A DNA stretch of 64,000 nucleotides, taken from assembly GCF_008801715.1 (NCBI RefSeq), contig NZ_VZPG01000002.1, positions 186,001 through 250,000 of the forward strand. The letters run 5' to 3'. Source of the DNA: Pseudochrobactrum saccharolyticum (GTDB lineage Bacteria > Pseudomonadota > Alphaproteobacteria > Rhizobiales > Rhizobiaceae). The translations under genes and the position numbers were made by a program. The stretch's first letter is position 1; every line of letters begins with the position of its first letter. Below, piece after piece: positions 45,493 to 54,282 of the stretch. Under the pieces are notes generated by a model. The model saw nothing but the letters and a program-made list of their open reading frames with translations. It did no database searches and had not been told where the DNA came from.

Positions 45493-46814
45493 GTTCGGAA
45501 TTCATTACTCTTTTCATGTTTGCCACAATGATGGTGCTGCTGATGACAGGGCAGCGCGTATTCGGTGTGATCGGTTTTGTCGGTTCGCTGGCGGCGCTGC
45601 TGCTCTGGGGTAACGGCGCGTTTGAAATGCCGTTCAACGCCACTTTTGCGGTGCTGAACTGGTATCCTCTGATTACCGTGCCGTTCTTTGTGTTTATGGG
45701 CTATATGCTCTCGGAATCCGGCATTGCCAGCAATCTCTACCGCATGTTCCATGTCTGGTTCGGCGGTATTCGCGGCGGTCTGGCACTTGGTACCATCGGG
45801 CTGATGGTTGTGATTTCCTCTATGAACGGCCTGAGTGTGGCCGGTATGGCCATTGGTGCAACGGTGGCACTGCCGGAGCTGCTGAAGCGCGGCTATAACA
45901 AGATTATGGTGACCGGCGTTATTCAGGCGGGCAGCTCGCTGGGTATTCTGATCCCGCCGAGTGTGGTGCTGGTGCTTTATGCGATGATTGCGCGTCAGCC
46001 GGTACTGCAATTATGGCTGGCAGGTATCGGGCCGGGCTTGCTGATGGCCACATTATTTGCAGTCTATATCTATATCCGCTGCCGGATTAATCCTGAGCTC
46101 GGGCCAACATTGCCTAAAGAAGAGCTGGACAGCATTACTTGGGCGGAGAAGTTTTCAACGCTGCGCGCCGGTCTGCTGCCTCTGATTATTTTCGGCACAA
46201 TGATGGGGCTGTTTCTGACCGGTGTTACCAGTCTGGTGGAAAGCTCGGTAGTCGGCGCTTTGCTGGCAACTTTGGCGGCATTGTTCACAGGGCGGATGAC
46301 CAAAGCAGTTTGGGAAACCACAACCCGCAACTCGCTGATGATCTCTTGTATGTTCCTCTGGATCATTCTCGCGGCGCTGTGCTTCTCATCCGTTTATGAT
46401 GGTCTGGGTGCAGTGAAGGCGATTGAAAAACTGCTGATCGGTACATTTGATCTGTCGCCATGGACAATTCTGATCCTGATGCTGCTGTCCTTTGTTGTGC
46501 TTGGCATGTTTCTGGATGACACAGCGATGCTGGTTATCGTGGCGCCGCTCTATATTCCGCTGGTTAAAAGCCTCGGATTCAATGCGATCTGGTTCGGTAT
46601 TCTCTACACGATCACCTGTCAGATTGCCTATATCACCCCGCCTTTCGGCTATAACCTGTTCATGATGCGGGCGCTCGCACCGTCCAGCGTGACCATGGTT
46701 GATATTTATAAATCTATCGTTCCGTTCTTCTTCCTGATGGTGCTGACGGTCATCATTCTGATGATCTTCCCGCAGATCGCTCTGTGGCTGCCAAACTGGT
46801 ATTCGGGACGCTGA
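45489..46814 (+). CDS. TRAP transporter large permease (DctM family)
   Basis: Large 441-residue permease with about 12 membrane segments, which carries solute using the sodium gradient. DctM motifs visible are GQRVFGVIGFVGSL near the N terminus, GSSLGILIPPSVVLVLYA and FLDDTAMLVIVAPLYIPLV near 340. It is translationally coupled to the DctQ-type gene, while the binding-protein gene begins 175 bases later after a hairpin-rich spacer. Together with that protein it should import the substrate of the cluster. Confidence 0.94.
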   Translation: MSSEFITLFMFATMMVLLMTGQRVFGVIGFVGSLAALLLWGNGAFEMPFNATFAVLNWYPLITVPFFVFMGYMLSESGIASNLYRMFHVWFGGIRGGLALGTIGLMVVISSMNGLSVAGMAIGATVALPELLKRGYNKIMVTGVIQAGSSLGILIPPSVVLVLYAMIARQPVLQLWLAGIGPGLLMATLFAVYIYIRCRINPELGPTLPKEELDSITWAEKFSTLRAGLLPLIIFGTMMGLFLTGVTSLVESSVVGALLATLAALFTGRMTKAVWETTTRNSLMISCMFLWIILAALCFSSVYDGLGAVKAIEKLLIGTFDLSPWTILILMLLSFVVLGMFLDDTAMLVIVAPLYIPLVKSLGFNAIWFGILYTITCQIAYITPPFGYNLFMMRALAPSSVTMVDIYKSIVPFFFLMVLTVIILMIFPQIALWLPNWYSGR

Positions 46815-46908
46815 TAAAGTGTGAAGTGCATAACGCAGTTCAAAAAAAGGCAACAAGCCAAAACTGCGGTGAAGGGAACCAAAACTGAATGTGAAGTAGT
46901 TTGTTATC

Positions 46909-46966
46909 GCAGTTTCAAACTGAGAGAATTGGCGAAAAACCGGTTACCACTTTTCTCAGAAACTGC
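46909..46966. repeat. Intra-operon hairpin element with ACCGGTTACCACTTTT module
   Basis: GCAGTTTC plus CTGAGA on the left pair with TCTCAG plus AAACTGC on the right; the loop carries AAAAACCGGTTACCACTTTT, a relative of the repeat module at 25785-25820. It lies in the 175-base spacer between the TRAP permease and binding-protein genes and could stop or process the transcript there. Confidence 0.55.
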
Positions 46967-46989
46967 CCATTGCGACGGGAGACACGCAA

Positions 46990-48060
46990 ATGAGTGACAG
47001 CAAATTTCTGAATAAGCGCGACTTTCTTAAAAAGTCTGCATTGACCACTGTCGGGGCTGTTGGCGCAACTGCACTCGCCACCCCTTATGTGAAAGCACAG
47101 AGCCCGATTAAATGGCGTCTGCAAACCTATGCAGGGCCTGCTCTGGCTGAACACGTCATCAAGCCTTCCATCGATGCTTTTAACAAGGCTGCCAATGGCG
47201 AGATGGTGATTGAGCTTTATACTTCCGATCAGCTGGTGCCGCAGGGCGAATTGTTCCGTGCGGTGCAGGCGGGTACCATTGATGCGGCGCAGTCTGATGA
47301 TGACTCCATGGCATCACCAGTGGACGTGTCGGTGTTCGGGGCGTATTTCCCGTTCGCTTCACGTTACAGCCTTGATGTGCCGGTACTGTTCAACTGGTAC
47401 GGCCTGAATGAAATCTGGGAAGAAGCCTATAAGGAAATTCCGGGTGTCACATGGCTCAGTGCCGGTTCATGGGATCCGTGTAACTTCGCAACCACCAAGC
47501 CGATCCGCTCGCTGGAAGACCTGAAAGGCCTGCGCGTCTTTACCTTCCCGACAGGTGGTCAGTTCCTTACCCGTTTTGGTGTGGTGCCTGTGACCCTGCC
47601 TTGGGAAGATATTGAAGTGGCCATTCAGACCGGTGAACTTGACGGCGTGTGCTGGTCGGGCGCGACCGAAGTTTATACAGTCGGCTGGGCTGATATTAAT
47701 AAATATTATCTCACCAATAATATCAGCGGTGCCTGGGCAGGTTCCTATTTTGCCAATACGGAAAAATGGAATGCCGTGCCTGCGCATTTGCAGCAGCTGT
47801 TTAAACTCAGCATGGACAGCTCCCATTACTACCGCCAGCATTGGTACTGGTGGGGTGAAGCCCATTACCGCACCACCGGCGGCAAGCTTGAGCTGACAAC
47901 TATTCCGGAAGCGGAATGGGGCAAAGTTGAAGATGAGGCCATGAAGTTCTGGGATGAAATTGCGGCCAAGAGCCCGCGCAATGCCAAAGTGGTTGAAATC
48001 CTGAAGAAATATCAGGAAACCATGCGCAAAGCCGGTGCACCATATCGCTACGGAGCATAA
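46990..48060 (+). CDS. TRAP transporter substrate-binding protein (DctP family)
   Basis: Periplasmic binding protein of 356 residues that delivers solute to the TRAP permeases. It starts with NKRDFLKKSALTTVGAVGAT, a Tat-like signal in which the twin arginine is KR, followed by a hydrophobic core and cleavage after VKAQ. The middle of the protein shows the DctP pattern ENLKGLRV-like (LEDLKGLRVFTFPTGG) and the substrate Arg region. GGGAGAC precedes the ATG. It follows the permeases and precedes the ligase. A TRAP substrate is normally an organic acid, but amine-like solutes such as ectoine are also carried. Confidence 0.92.
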   Translation: MSDSKFLNKRDFLKKSALTTVGAVGATALATPYVKAQSPIKWRLQTYAGPALAEHVIKPSIDAFNKAANGEMVIELYTSDQLVPQGELFRAVQAGTIDAAQSDDDSMASPVDVSVFGAYFPFASRYSLDVPVLFNWYGLNEIWEEAYKEIPGVTWLSAGSWDPCNFATTKPIRSLEDLKGLRVFTFPTGGQFLTRFGVVPVTLPWEDIEVAIQTGELDGVCWSGATEVYTVGWADINKYYLTNNISGAWAGSYFANTEKWNAVPAHLQQLFKLSMDSSHYYRQHWYWWGEAHYRTTGGKLELTTIPEAEWGKVEDEAMKFWDEIAAKSPRNAKVVEILKKYQETMRKAGAPYRYGA

Positions 48061-48077
48061 CCAAAATTTACAAAAAC

Positions 48078-48102
48078 TGTCGCCGCCGGAGGGGCGGCGA
48101 CA
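48078..48102 (+). terminator. Stable hairpin after the binding-protein gene, no T run
   Basis: A 10-bp GC-rich stem (48078-48087 with 48093-48102, loop GGAGG) lies 18 bases after the dctP-type stop. Without a T run it is more likely an RNA-stabilising or partial-attenuation hairpin that raises binding-protein output over the downstream enzymes. Confidence 0.6.
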
Positions 48103-48142
48103 CTCCATTCTAATAAAATGCCGATGAAGCACGGAGTTGTAA

Positions 48143-49513
48143 ATGACCGGAAACCTGACTTTTGATGCGCTGAAAAAAGCGGTCGCTAATGATGAGATTG
48201 ATACCGTGCTCGTCTGCCTGACAGATATGCAGGGACGACTGGTTGGCAAGCGTTTCTATGCGCAGTTTTTTGTTGAATCTGCCTATGATGAAACCCATGG
48301 CTGCAGCTATTTGCTGGCCGATGATATCGATATGGAACCGGTTGCCGGATATGAGGCTGCCAGTTGGGATCAGGGCTATGGCGATTTTGTCATCAAGCCG
48401 GATATGTCCACGCTGCGGATTGCGCCATGGCTGGAGAAAACCGCTCTGGTATTATGCGATGTGCTCGACCATCACGATCATTCCGATCTCGCGCACTCAC
48501 CGCGCGCAATGCTGAAGAAACAGCTGGCACGGCTGAAAGAGCGCGGTTACCGCGCCTATTTTGCCTCAGAGCTTGAATTCTATCTCTTTGATGAGACTTA
48601 TAAATCTGCCCGCGATAAATACTGGAAACATATGGATACATCCTCTCCGTATATTCAGGATTATATGATCCATCTGACCAGCAAGGAAGAACCGGTGCTG
48701 CGTGCGATGCGTAATCATCTTGCGAAAGCCGGTATTCCGATTGAGAATTCCAAAGGTGAGGCTGGTTCCGGTCAGCAGGAACTCAATGTGCGCTATGCGG
48801 AAGGGCTGGATATGGCCGACCGCCATGTCATCATGAAAAATGCAATGAAGGAAATTGCCGAGGCGCAGGGCAAATGTATCACCTTCATGGCGAAATATGA
48901 TTATTGCAAAGCTGGCAGTTCCAGCCATGTGCATAATTCCCTGTGGAGTCTGGATGGCAGCAAGTCGCTGTTTTATGATCCGGATGCACCTTACACCATG
49001 TCGCCGCTGATGCGCTCATGGGTGGCCGGACAGCTGAAATATGCCGCCGATTACACCTATTTCCTCGCGCCTTATGTCAATTCTTACAAGCGTTTTCAGG
49101 CGGGCACTTTCGCTCCGACCAAGATCACATGGAGCCGGGATAATCGCACAGCCGGTTTCCGCCTTTGCGGCGAGGGTACCAAAGGTATTCGTATTGAATG
49201 TCGTATCGGCGGTTCTGATCTCAACCCTTATCTGGCTTTTGCGGCACTGATTGCTGCTGGTTTACGCGGTATTGATGAGAAGCTGGAACTGGAGGAGCCG
49301 TTTGTCGGCGATGCCTATGCGGCGGTGAAACTGCAAGAAATTCCATACACCCTGCGCGATGCCATTGAAACGCTGAAGAATTCTGAATTCCTGAAAGAGG
49401 CTTTGGGCGAGAAGGTTCTCAATCACTATGTCCATACGGCTGATTGGGAACAGGTTGAATATGACCGCCGTGTCACTGACTGGGAGCTACATCGTGGTTT
49501 CGAGCGCTATTAA
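48143..49513 (+). CDS. Glutamine synthetase-family ligase (gamma-glutamyl-amine/PuuA-like)
   Basis: ATP-dependent ligase of 456 residues. The N-terminal beta-grasp domain runs to about 110 and the catalytic barrel carries GEAGSGQQELNVRYAEG, KAGSSSHVHNSLWSLDG (ATP and glutamate site) and NRTAGFRLCGEGTKGIRIECR. The Tyr adenylylation loop of true GlnA is absent and the length is that of gamma-glutamylpolyamine or ethanolamine synthetases. It probably joins glutamate to an amine group rather than assimilating ammonia. It follows the TRAP genes and is followed by aldehyde and alcohol dehydrogenases, as expected for a gamma-glutamylation route of amino-alcohol breakdown. The amine substrate is inferred. 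Confidence 0.88.
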   Translation: MTGNLTFDALKKAVANDEIDTVLVCLTDMQGRLVGKRFYAQFFVESAYDETHGCSYLLADDIDMEPVAGYEAASWDQGYGDFVIKPDMSTLRIAPWLEKTALVLCDVLDHHDHSDLAHSPRAMLKKQLARLKERGYRAYFASELEFYLFDETYKSARDKYWKHMDTSSPYIQDYMIHLTSKEEPVLRAMRNHLAKAGIPIENSKGEAGSGQQELNVRYAEGLDMADRHVIMKNAMKEIAEAQGKCITFMAKYDYCKAGSSSHVHNSLWSLDGSKSLFYDPDAPYTMSPLMRSWVAGQLKYAADYTYFLAPYVNSYKRFQAGTFAPTKITWSRDNRTAGFRLCGEGTKGIRIECRIGGSDLNPYLAFAALIAAGLRGIDEKLELEEPFVGDAYAAVKLQEIPYTLRDAIETLKNSEFLKEALGEKVLNHYVHTADWEQVEYDRRVTDWELHRGFERY

Positions 49514-49524
49514 GTGTCTGATCC

Positions 49525-49645
49525 AAAAGACGTCATGCCGGTCTGCAAATAGCAATTTCTCCGCTTCCGGTACTCACGTACTAAAATGTACGCTGTGTTC
49601 CGGTTCTCGAAATCACTATTTTCGCCACAGCCTGCCGCTTTTTGA
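49525..49645 (+). repeat. 120-bp palindromic repeat, copy 2
   Basis: Matches the repeat at 27126-27245 over most of its length and in the same orientation to the preceding stop codon. Inner GTAC arms and outer CAAAAG/CTTTTTG ends keep the pairing despite base changes. It occupies most of the gap between the ligase and aldehyde dehydrogenase genes and may cause partial termination there. Confidence 0.75.
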
Positions 49646-49681
49646 TTCAAACACACAGCAAATTTATAAAGGAATGAAGCC

Positions 49682-51067
49682 ATGAGCGAAGTGGCGAGAC
49701 TGATTTCTCCGATTGACGGTTCTGTTTATGCGGAACGTGCCTGCCTTGATCTGGGGCAGGTGCAAGCCGTTGTCTCTGCTGCCAGACAGGCGCAGGCAGG
49801 TTGGGCAGTACTGAGCATTGCCGAGCGTGCAAAATATTGTTCGGCGGCACTCGCTGCTTTGGCTGCAATGAATGACGAGCTGGTGCCGGAGATCGCCTGG
49901 CAGATGGGGCGGCCGGTACGCTATGGCGGAGAAAATGGCGGCGTGCAGGAGCGCGGCCAATATATGATCAATATTGCGGAAGAGGCGCTCAAACCGCTGG
50001 TGCCGGAAGAGAAAGACGGTTTCCGCCGCTATGTGAAGCATGTGCCGCTTGGTGTGGTGATGGTAATTGCGCCGTGGAACTATCCGTATCTGACAGCGGT
50101 GAATACGATTATTCCGGCGTTGATGGCGGGCAATACGGTTATCCTCAAACACGCCACGCAAACATTACTGGCCGGTGAGCGCTTTGCCAAAGCCTTTGAA
50201 ATTGCCGGTCTGCCGAAAGGTGTTTTCAGTAATGTGGTGCTGGGACATGCAACCACGGAAGCGCTGCTGGCCTCCGGCACAATTGACCATGTGAATTTCA
50301 CCGGTTCAGTTGGCGGCGGGCGTGCGATTGAAAAGGCCGCTGCCGGTACATTTATGAGTATCGGGCTGGAGCTTGGCGGTAAAGACCCTGCCTATGTGCT
50401 GCCGGATGTTAATGTCGAGCATGCAGTTGCCAATCTCGTAGATGGTGCATTTTTCAATTCCGGCCAGTGCTGCTGCGGTATTGAGCGCATCTATGTGCAT
50501 GAGGCGGTCTATGACAAATTCGTTGACGGTTTCGTTGATCTGACCAGCCAATATGTGGTGGGCAATCCGTTGGATGCATCTTCAACTCTGGGGCCGATGG
50601 CACATGCCCGTTTTGCCGATCTGATCCGCGAACAGAAGGCGGAAGCCCTGCGTAAGGGTGCAAAAGCCCATATCAATATGCAGGTCGAGAATGACCGTGC
50701 CGGTTCGCCTTATATCGCGCCGGAAGTGCTGACCAATGTCGATCATCAGATGAGCGTGATGCGCGAAGAAAGCTTCGGGCCGATTGTCGGCATCATGAAA
50801 GTGCGCAGCGATGAAGAAGCTGTTGCGCTGATGAATGACAGCAATTTCGGGCTGACAGCATCACTCTGGACACCGGACACGGATCGTGCGGCTAATATTG
50901 CCGATCAGATTGAAACCGGCACCGTGTTTATGAACCGCTGTGATTATCTCGATCCGGGACTGGTCTGGACCGGTGTTAAAGATACGGGCAAGGGCGCTTC
51001 GCTGTCTTCTATCGGTTACGGCAATCTCACCCGTCCGAAATCCTATCATCTGCGTGAAAAAATCTGA
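49682..51067 (+). CDS. Aldehyde dehydrogenase family protein
   Basis: Aldehyde dehydrogenase of 461 residues. It shows VIAPWNYPYL (about 125), FTGSVGGGRAIE (about 203), ELGGKDPAYVLPD (general-base Glu, about 226) and the catalytic Cys in NSGQCCCGIERIYV (about 260), where three cysteines stand together. It should oxidise the aldehyde made by the adjacent alcohol dehydrogenase to an acid, using NAD(P). AAGGAATG precedes the ATG. It lies 34 bases before the alcohol dehydrogenase gene, so the two are one unit. Confidence 0.9.
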   Translation: MSEVARLISPIDGSVYAERACLDLGQVQAVVSAARQAQAGWAVLSIAERAKYCSAALAALAAMNDELVPEIAWQMGRPVRYGGENGGVQERGQYMINIAEEALKPLVPEEKDGFRRYVKHVPLGVVMVIAPWNYPYLTAVNTIIPALMAGNTVILKHATQTLLAGERFAKAFEIAGLPKGVFSNVVLGHATTEALLASGTIDHVNFTGSVGGGRAIEKAAAGTFMSIGLELGGKDPAYVLPDVNVEHAVANLVDGAFFNSGQCCCGIERIYVHEAVYDKFVDGFVDLTSQYVVGNPLDASSTLGPMAHARFADLIREQKAEALRKGAKAHINMQVENDRAGSPYIAPEVLTNVDHQMSVMREESFGPIVGIMKVRSDEEAVALMNDSNFGLTASLWTPDTDRAANIADQIETGTVFMNRCDYLDPGLVWTGVKDTGKGASLSSIGYGNLTRPKSYHLREKI

Positions 51068-51101
51068 TCTGCCTTTGAATTTTGATGTGAAAGCAAATGC
51101 A

Positions 51102-52274
51102 ATGACAACATTGATCTCAAAATGGAATTTCCCGACCACTGTGCTGTTTGGTGCCGGTCGTATTAAAGAACTGCCTGCAGTGCTGAAAGCTGCCGGTATC
51201 AGCAATCCTCTCTTCGTCACTGATCCGGGACTGGCGAAGCTGCCGGTTGTGGCATCGACTTTGGCGGTGCTGGATGAAGCCGGTGTGAAATACGGCACTT
51301 TTACCGAAGTGAAGCCAAATCCGGTCGAGAGCAATCTGACTGCCGGTGTTAAAGTCTATAATGACGGCAATCATGATGGGGTGATTGCATTCGGCGGTGG
51401 CTCAGCGCTTGATCTTGGCAAGCTGATTGCGTTTCAGGCCAAGCAGACACGTCCGGTCTGGGATTTTGAAGATATCGGCGATTGGTGGACACGTGCAGAT
51501 AGTGCTGTGATTGCCCCGGTGATTGCGGTGCCGACAACAGCCGGTACCGGCTCGGAAGTTGGCCGCGCCGGTGTGCTGACCAATGAAGCCACGCACACCA
51601 AAAAAGTGATTTTCCATCCGAAAATGCTGCCGGTGACGGTGATTGCGGATCCGGAATTATCCGTTGGCATGCCACCATTCATCACCGCAGGCACAGGGCT
51701 GGATGCGCTGGCGCATTGTTTAGAAGCCTATTGCGCACCCGGTTATCACCCGATGGCGGATGGTATTGCGCTGGAAGGTATCCGGCTGGTGTTTGAAAAC
51801 CTGCCGGTCGCCTATGCAAACGGGCGCGATATTACAGCGCGTGCCAATATGATGGCTGCGGCGGCAATGGGCGCAACAGCTTTCCAGAAGGGGCTTGGCG
51901 CTATCCATTCACTGTCGCATCCGATCGGTGCGCTTTATGATACGCATCATGGCATGACCAATGCGGTCTTTATGCCTTATGTGCTGCATCATAACCGTGC
52001 GGCGATTGAAACCCGTATCGGACGGTTGGCTGATTATCTTGGTATTGCAGGTGGCTTTGACGGCTTCGTTGCAGCAGTGATGAAATTGCGCAAAGAGCTG
52101 AATGTGCCGGACAGCCTGCCGGAATTTATCAAAGGTCTGGAAATGGATGATGCTCGCAAGGATATGATTGCGGAAATGGCTATTGTTGATCCGACAGCCG
52201 GTGGCAATCCGGTTGAGCTGACAAAAGAAGGCGCATTGAAGCTGCTTAATCAGGCGCTTAAAGGCACAGCCTGA
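51102..52274 (+). CDS. Iron-containing alcohol dehydrogenase
   Basis: Group III (Fe-dependent) alcohol dehydrogenase of 390 residues. NAD-binding GGGSALDLGKLIAF is near residue 95 and metal ligands are in DALAHCLEAY and in HSLSHPIGALYDTHHGMTNA (three histidines). The ATG at 51102 gives the standard N terminus; the longest frame would overlap the previous gene by 43 codons and is rejected. It converts an alcohol to the aldehyde used by the preceding enzyme and closes the cluster before a terminator. The substrate is inferred. Confidence 0.92.
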   Translation: MTTLISKWNFPTTVLFGAGRIKELPAVLKAAGISNPLFVTDPGLAKLPVVASTLAVLDEAGVKYGTFTEVKPNPVESNLTAGVKVYNDGNHDGVIAFGGGSALDLGKLIAFQAKQTRPVWDFEDIGDWWTRADSAVIAPVIAVPTTAGTGSEVGRAGVLTNEATHTKKVIFHPKMLPVTVIADPELSVGMPPFITAGTGLDALAHCLEAYCAPGYHPMADGIALEGIRLVFENLPVAYANGRDITARANMMAAAAMGATAFQKGLGAIHSLSHPIGALYDTHHGMTNAVFMPYVLHHNRAAIETRIGRLADYLGIAGGFDGFVAAVMKLRKELNVPDSLPEFIKGLEMDDARKDMIAEMAIVDPTAGGNPVELTKEGALKLLNQALKGTA

Positions 52275-52296
52275 CAGTGTGAGTGCTGTACAGAAT

Positions 52297-52323
52297 AAGG
52301 CGGTAGCATGAAGCTGCCGCCTT
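52297..52323 (+). terminator. Intrinsic terminator closing the TRAP/ligase cluster
   Basis: An 11-bp stem with one G-T pair (52297-52307 with 52313-52323) followed by TTT and a T-rich tail, 23 bases after the alcohol dehydrogenase stop. Confidence 0.88.
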
Positions 52324-52342
52324 TTTGTTTTTGGAGCATGGA

Positions 52343-52846
52343 TTATTTGTCGGAGACAAAATCAAAGACCAGCGAGCCCCGATCGGCCAATAGCGGCGCA
52401 ACAAATTCTTTGAACTTCTGATGTTCCGGATCGTAAAAGGCCGGATCGATCACGGCCGGTGTGCCGACATAATAGTTCCGGTCACCTTCAGAGCGGAATT
52501 TGACAATAAATGCCTGATCGAAACCCTGACCAAGATTTTCAAAACTGTTTTGTCTGCCCGCATGAATGGAAACAATATAAGGCTCACCATTGCGCTTTGC
52601 TGTGTGCTTCATATTCCGGAAACGCAGTAAAACGGCCATGCGTTGTGCATCACTTACATCAGGCCTGTAGCGAAACAGGACAATGTGGCGAATGACACCG
52701 GGTTTATAGTCCGGCGCTGTAAAAATTTCCGGTTTTTCATCCTGCTGGAATGTAACGGGAATATGATTGCCGTGCCAAATAGATTGCGCCTGTGCGGAAG
52801 GGGTGAGAAAGAGTAATAATGCTGTCGCTTTAATGAATTGATGCAT
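52343..52846 (-). CDS. Exported Dabb-domain protein
   Basis: Protein of 167 residues with a signal peptide (HQFIKATALLLFLTPSAQAQ) and a C-terminal Dabb alpha/beta-barrel domain (about 50-165: VIRHIVLFRYRPDV; GFDQAFIVKFRSEGDRNYYV). A periplasmic Dabb protein is unusual because most members are cytoplasmic. It is convergent with the alcohol dehydrogenase gene. Function unknown. Confidence 0.8.
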   Translation of the reverse strand: MHQFIKATALLLFLTPSAQAQSIWHGNHIPVTFQQDEKPEIFTAPDYKPGVIRHIVLFRYRPDVSDAQRMAVLLRFRNMKHTAKRNGEPYIVSIHAGRQNSFENLGQGFDQAFIVKFRSEGDRNYYVGTPAVIDPAFYDPEHQKFKEFVAPLLADRGSLVFDFVSDK

Positions 52847-53056
52847 AATGGCCTCAAAATTTATTTTATGATATTCAATAAGTATTCTGAAATTAAATGC
52901 ACTTTAGTATGAAATATTATGGCTTTGAGAAATATACAAAATATGATTCTAATAAAAGTGTTTTTTGTAAGTTATTGTATTTGCGGCGCAATTGACGGTT
53001 AAATGGCCGGATGCGCCGGCAAAATTACAAGATTTTGCCGGCATGAATTGATGCAG

Positions 53057-53911
53057 TTAAGGGCGTGAGCCTTCTTCGGCCAGTACCGGCACCGGATGGC
53101 CGCTTTCATCTACCGCTACCATGGTGAATTCACCTTTTGCAGTCATCAGGCGTTCGCCGCTCATCAGATCTTCCGACCAGAGTTCGGTGGAAACAACCAC
53201 AGAGCTGCGACCGGATTTGATGACTTTAGACACGAGTTCAAGAATAGACCCCACACGCACCGGATATTTGAAATCCATTCTGCGGGAAGAAGCCAGCACA
53301 GTTGGCAGACGGCAATAACGGGTAGCGGCAATGAAAGCACTTTTGCTCATTTCAGCCATAGCCTCACCACCGAACATGGTGCCATAGGAATTGGCCTGAT
53401 CCGCAAATACCACATCCGACATACGTAAAAGTGTCGGTTGGTCGTCAATAATCTCTGCCGTTTCTGTCTTCGGCATAGGCGGCAGGCTCCATGCTTTGTC
53501 TTTTGTCAGCTCTGTCTTAGCAACCATGTGAAACAGTCCGCGGGTACAGAGCACACGCTCGCCGCCGATCATATTTTCTGCCACCATTTCCACTTCAACT
53601 GAAAGCGAGGTGCGGCCGACACGGATAACTCTGGCAGTCAGTTCAACAATCTGCCCGAGCTTAACCGGCGCGGTATAATCAATACGTTCACAGGAGGCGG
53701 TAACAAAAGGCACACGGCCATGACGGGTGGCCGCAATGAACGCCACGCGATCCATCAGCGCAAAACCAGCGCCGCCGAATAATGTGCCGTGATGATTGGT
53801 GTCTCCGGGAAAAACAACTGTCACGAGACGTGAAATCAGAGGCACATCCTGACCGTAAATCATCTCATCAGATGGTTGAATTTTCTGGTCATCATTCAGG
53901 GGCGCTGTCAT
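53057..53911 (-). CDS. Acyl-CoA thioesterase with two hotdog domains
   Basis: Thioesterase of 284 residues made of two hotdog domains in tandem (about 25-135 and 160-270). Each has the BACH/ACOT7-like pattern: FPGDTNHHGTLFGGAGFALMD in the first and FADQANSYGTMFGGEAMAEMS in the second (parts quoted: HHGTLFGG, SYGTMFGG). The first carries the Asn/His and the second the Glu-type catalytic residue, as in the double-domain mammalian and bacterial BACH enzymes. It should hydrolyse medium- or long-chain acyl-CoA. Single gene. Confidence 0.85.
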   Translation of the reverse strand: MTAPLNDDQKIQPSDEMIYGQDVPLISRLVTVVFPGDTNHHGTLFGGAGFALMDRVAFIAATRHGRVPFVTASCERIDYTAPVKLGQIVELTARVIRVGRTSLSVEVEMVAENMIGGERVLCTRGLFHMVAKTELTKDKAWSLPPMPKTETAEIIDDQPTLLRMSDVVFADQANSYGTMFGGEAMAEMSKSAFIAATRYCRLPTVLASSRRMDFKYPVRVGSILELVSKVIKSGRSSVVVSTELWSEDLMSGERLMTAKGEFTMVAVDESGHPVPVLAEEGSRP

Positions 53912-53974
53912 GGATTTGTCCTTGCATGCCTCTGTCGGATTGCAGAAGGCATGTCCTTATCCGGTATTTAAACA

Positions 53975-54079
53975 CTAGAGCGATTACGTCCAGATTGGAT
54001 CACAGTGTTCGCTCTAGATTCTTTAATTGTCGCATGTTCACTGACGCTAAATGAGTCCATTTAGCTGCGCCATGCTCTA
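53975..54079. repeat. Mosaic palindromic repeat, module A plus GTCGCATG module
   Basis: CTAGAGCG (53975-53982) pairs with CGCTCTAG (54010-54017), followed by the same second module as at 31537-31593 (GTCGCATG, CTAAATG/CATTTAG) and a TGCTCTA end. The centre TTACGTCCAGATTGGATCAC is also found at 63635 and 63963. The remaining gap to 54282 contains the metE terminator and no gene. Confidence 0.75.
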
Positions 54080-54226
54080 TCTTTCGCGCTTTTACGGCGC
54101 ATAAGGCCATTATACAAGGTTTGGTGACGGCATAGTGATACCGGTTATTGACCCGTTATATCAGGAAGACATTCCATCTTATTGTTTTTCAATATTCAAT
54201 CCGTATTTGTCACATAATGAAAAAGC

Positions 54227-54248
54227 CGTGACAGTGGGGACTGTCACG
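54227..54248 (-). terminator. Intrinsic terminator of metE
   Basis: CGTGACAGT and ACTGTCACG pair (54227-54235 with 54240-54248, loop GGGG); in the minus direction a T run follows. It lies 35 bases past the metE stop. Confidence 0.85.
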
Positions 54249-54282
54249 ACATTTATCTTGTTTGTGCTGCTTGTCTTTATTG

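Noticed and set aside
50940-51101. N-terminal extension of the iron alcohol dehydrogenase
   Set aside because: It overlaps the aldehyde dehydrogenase gene out of frame and lacks family similarity; the family N terminus begins at 51102.
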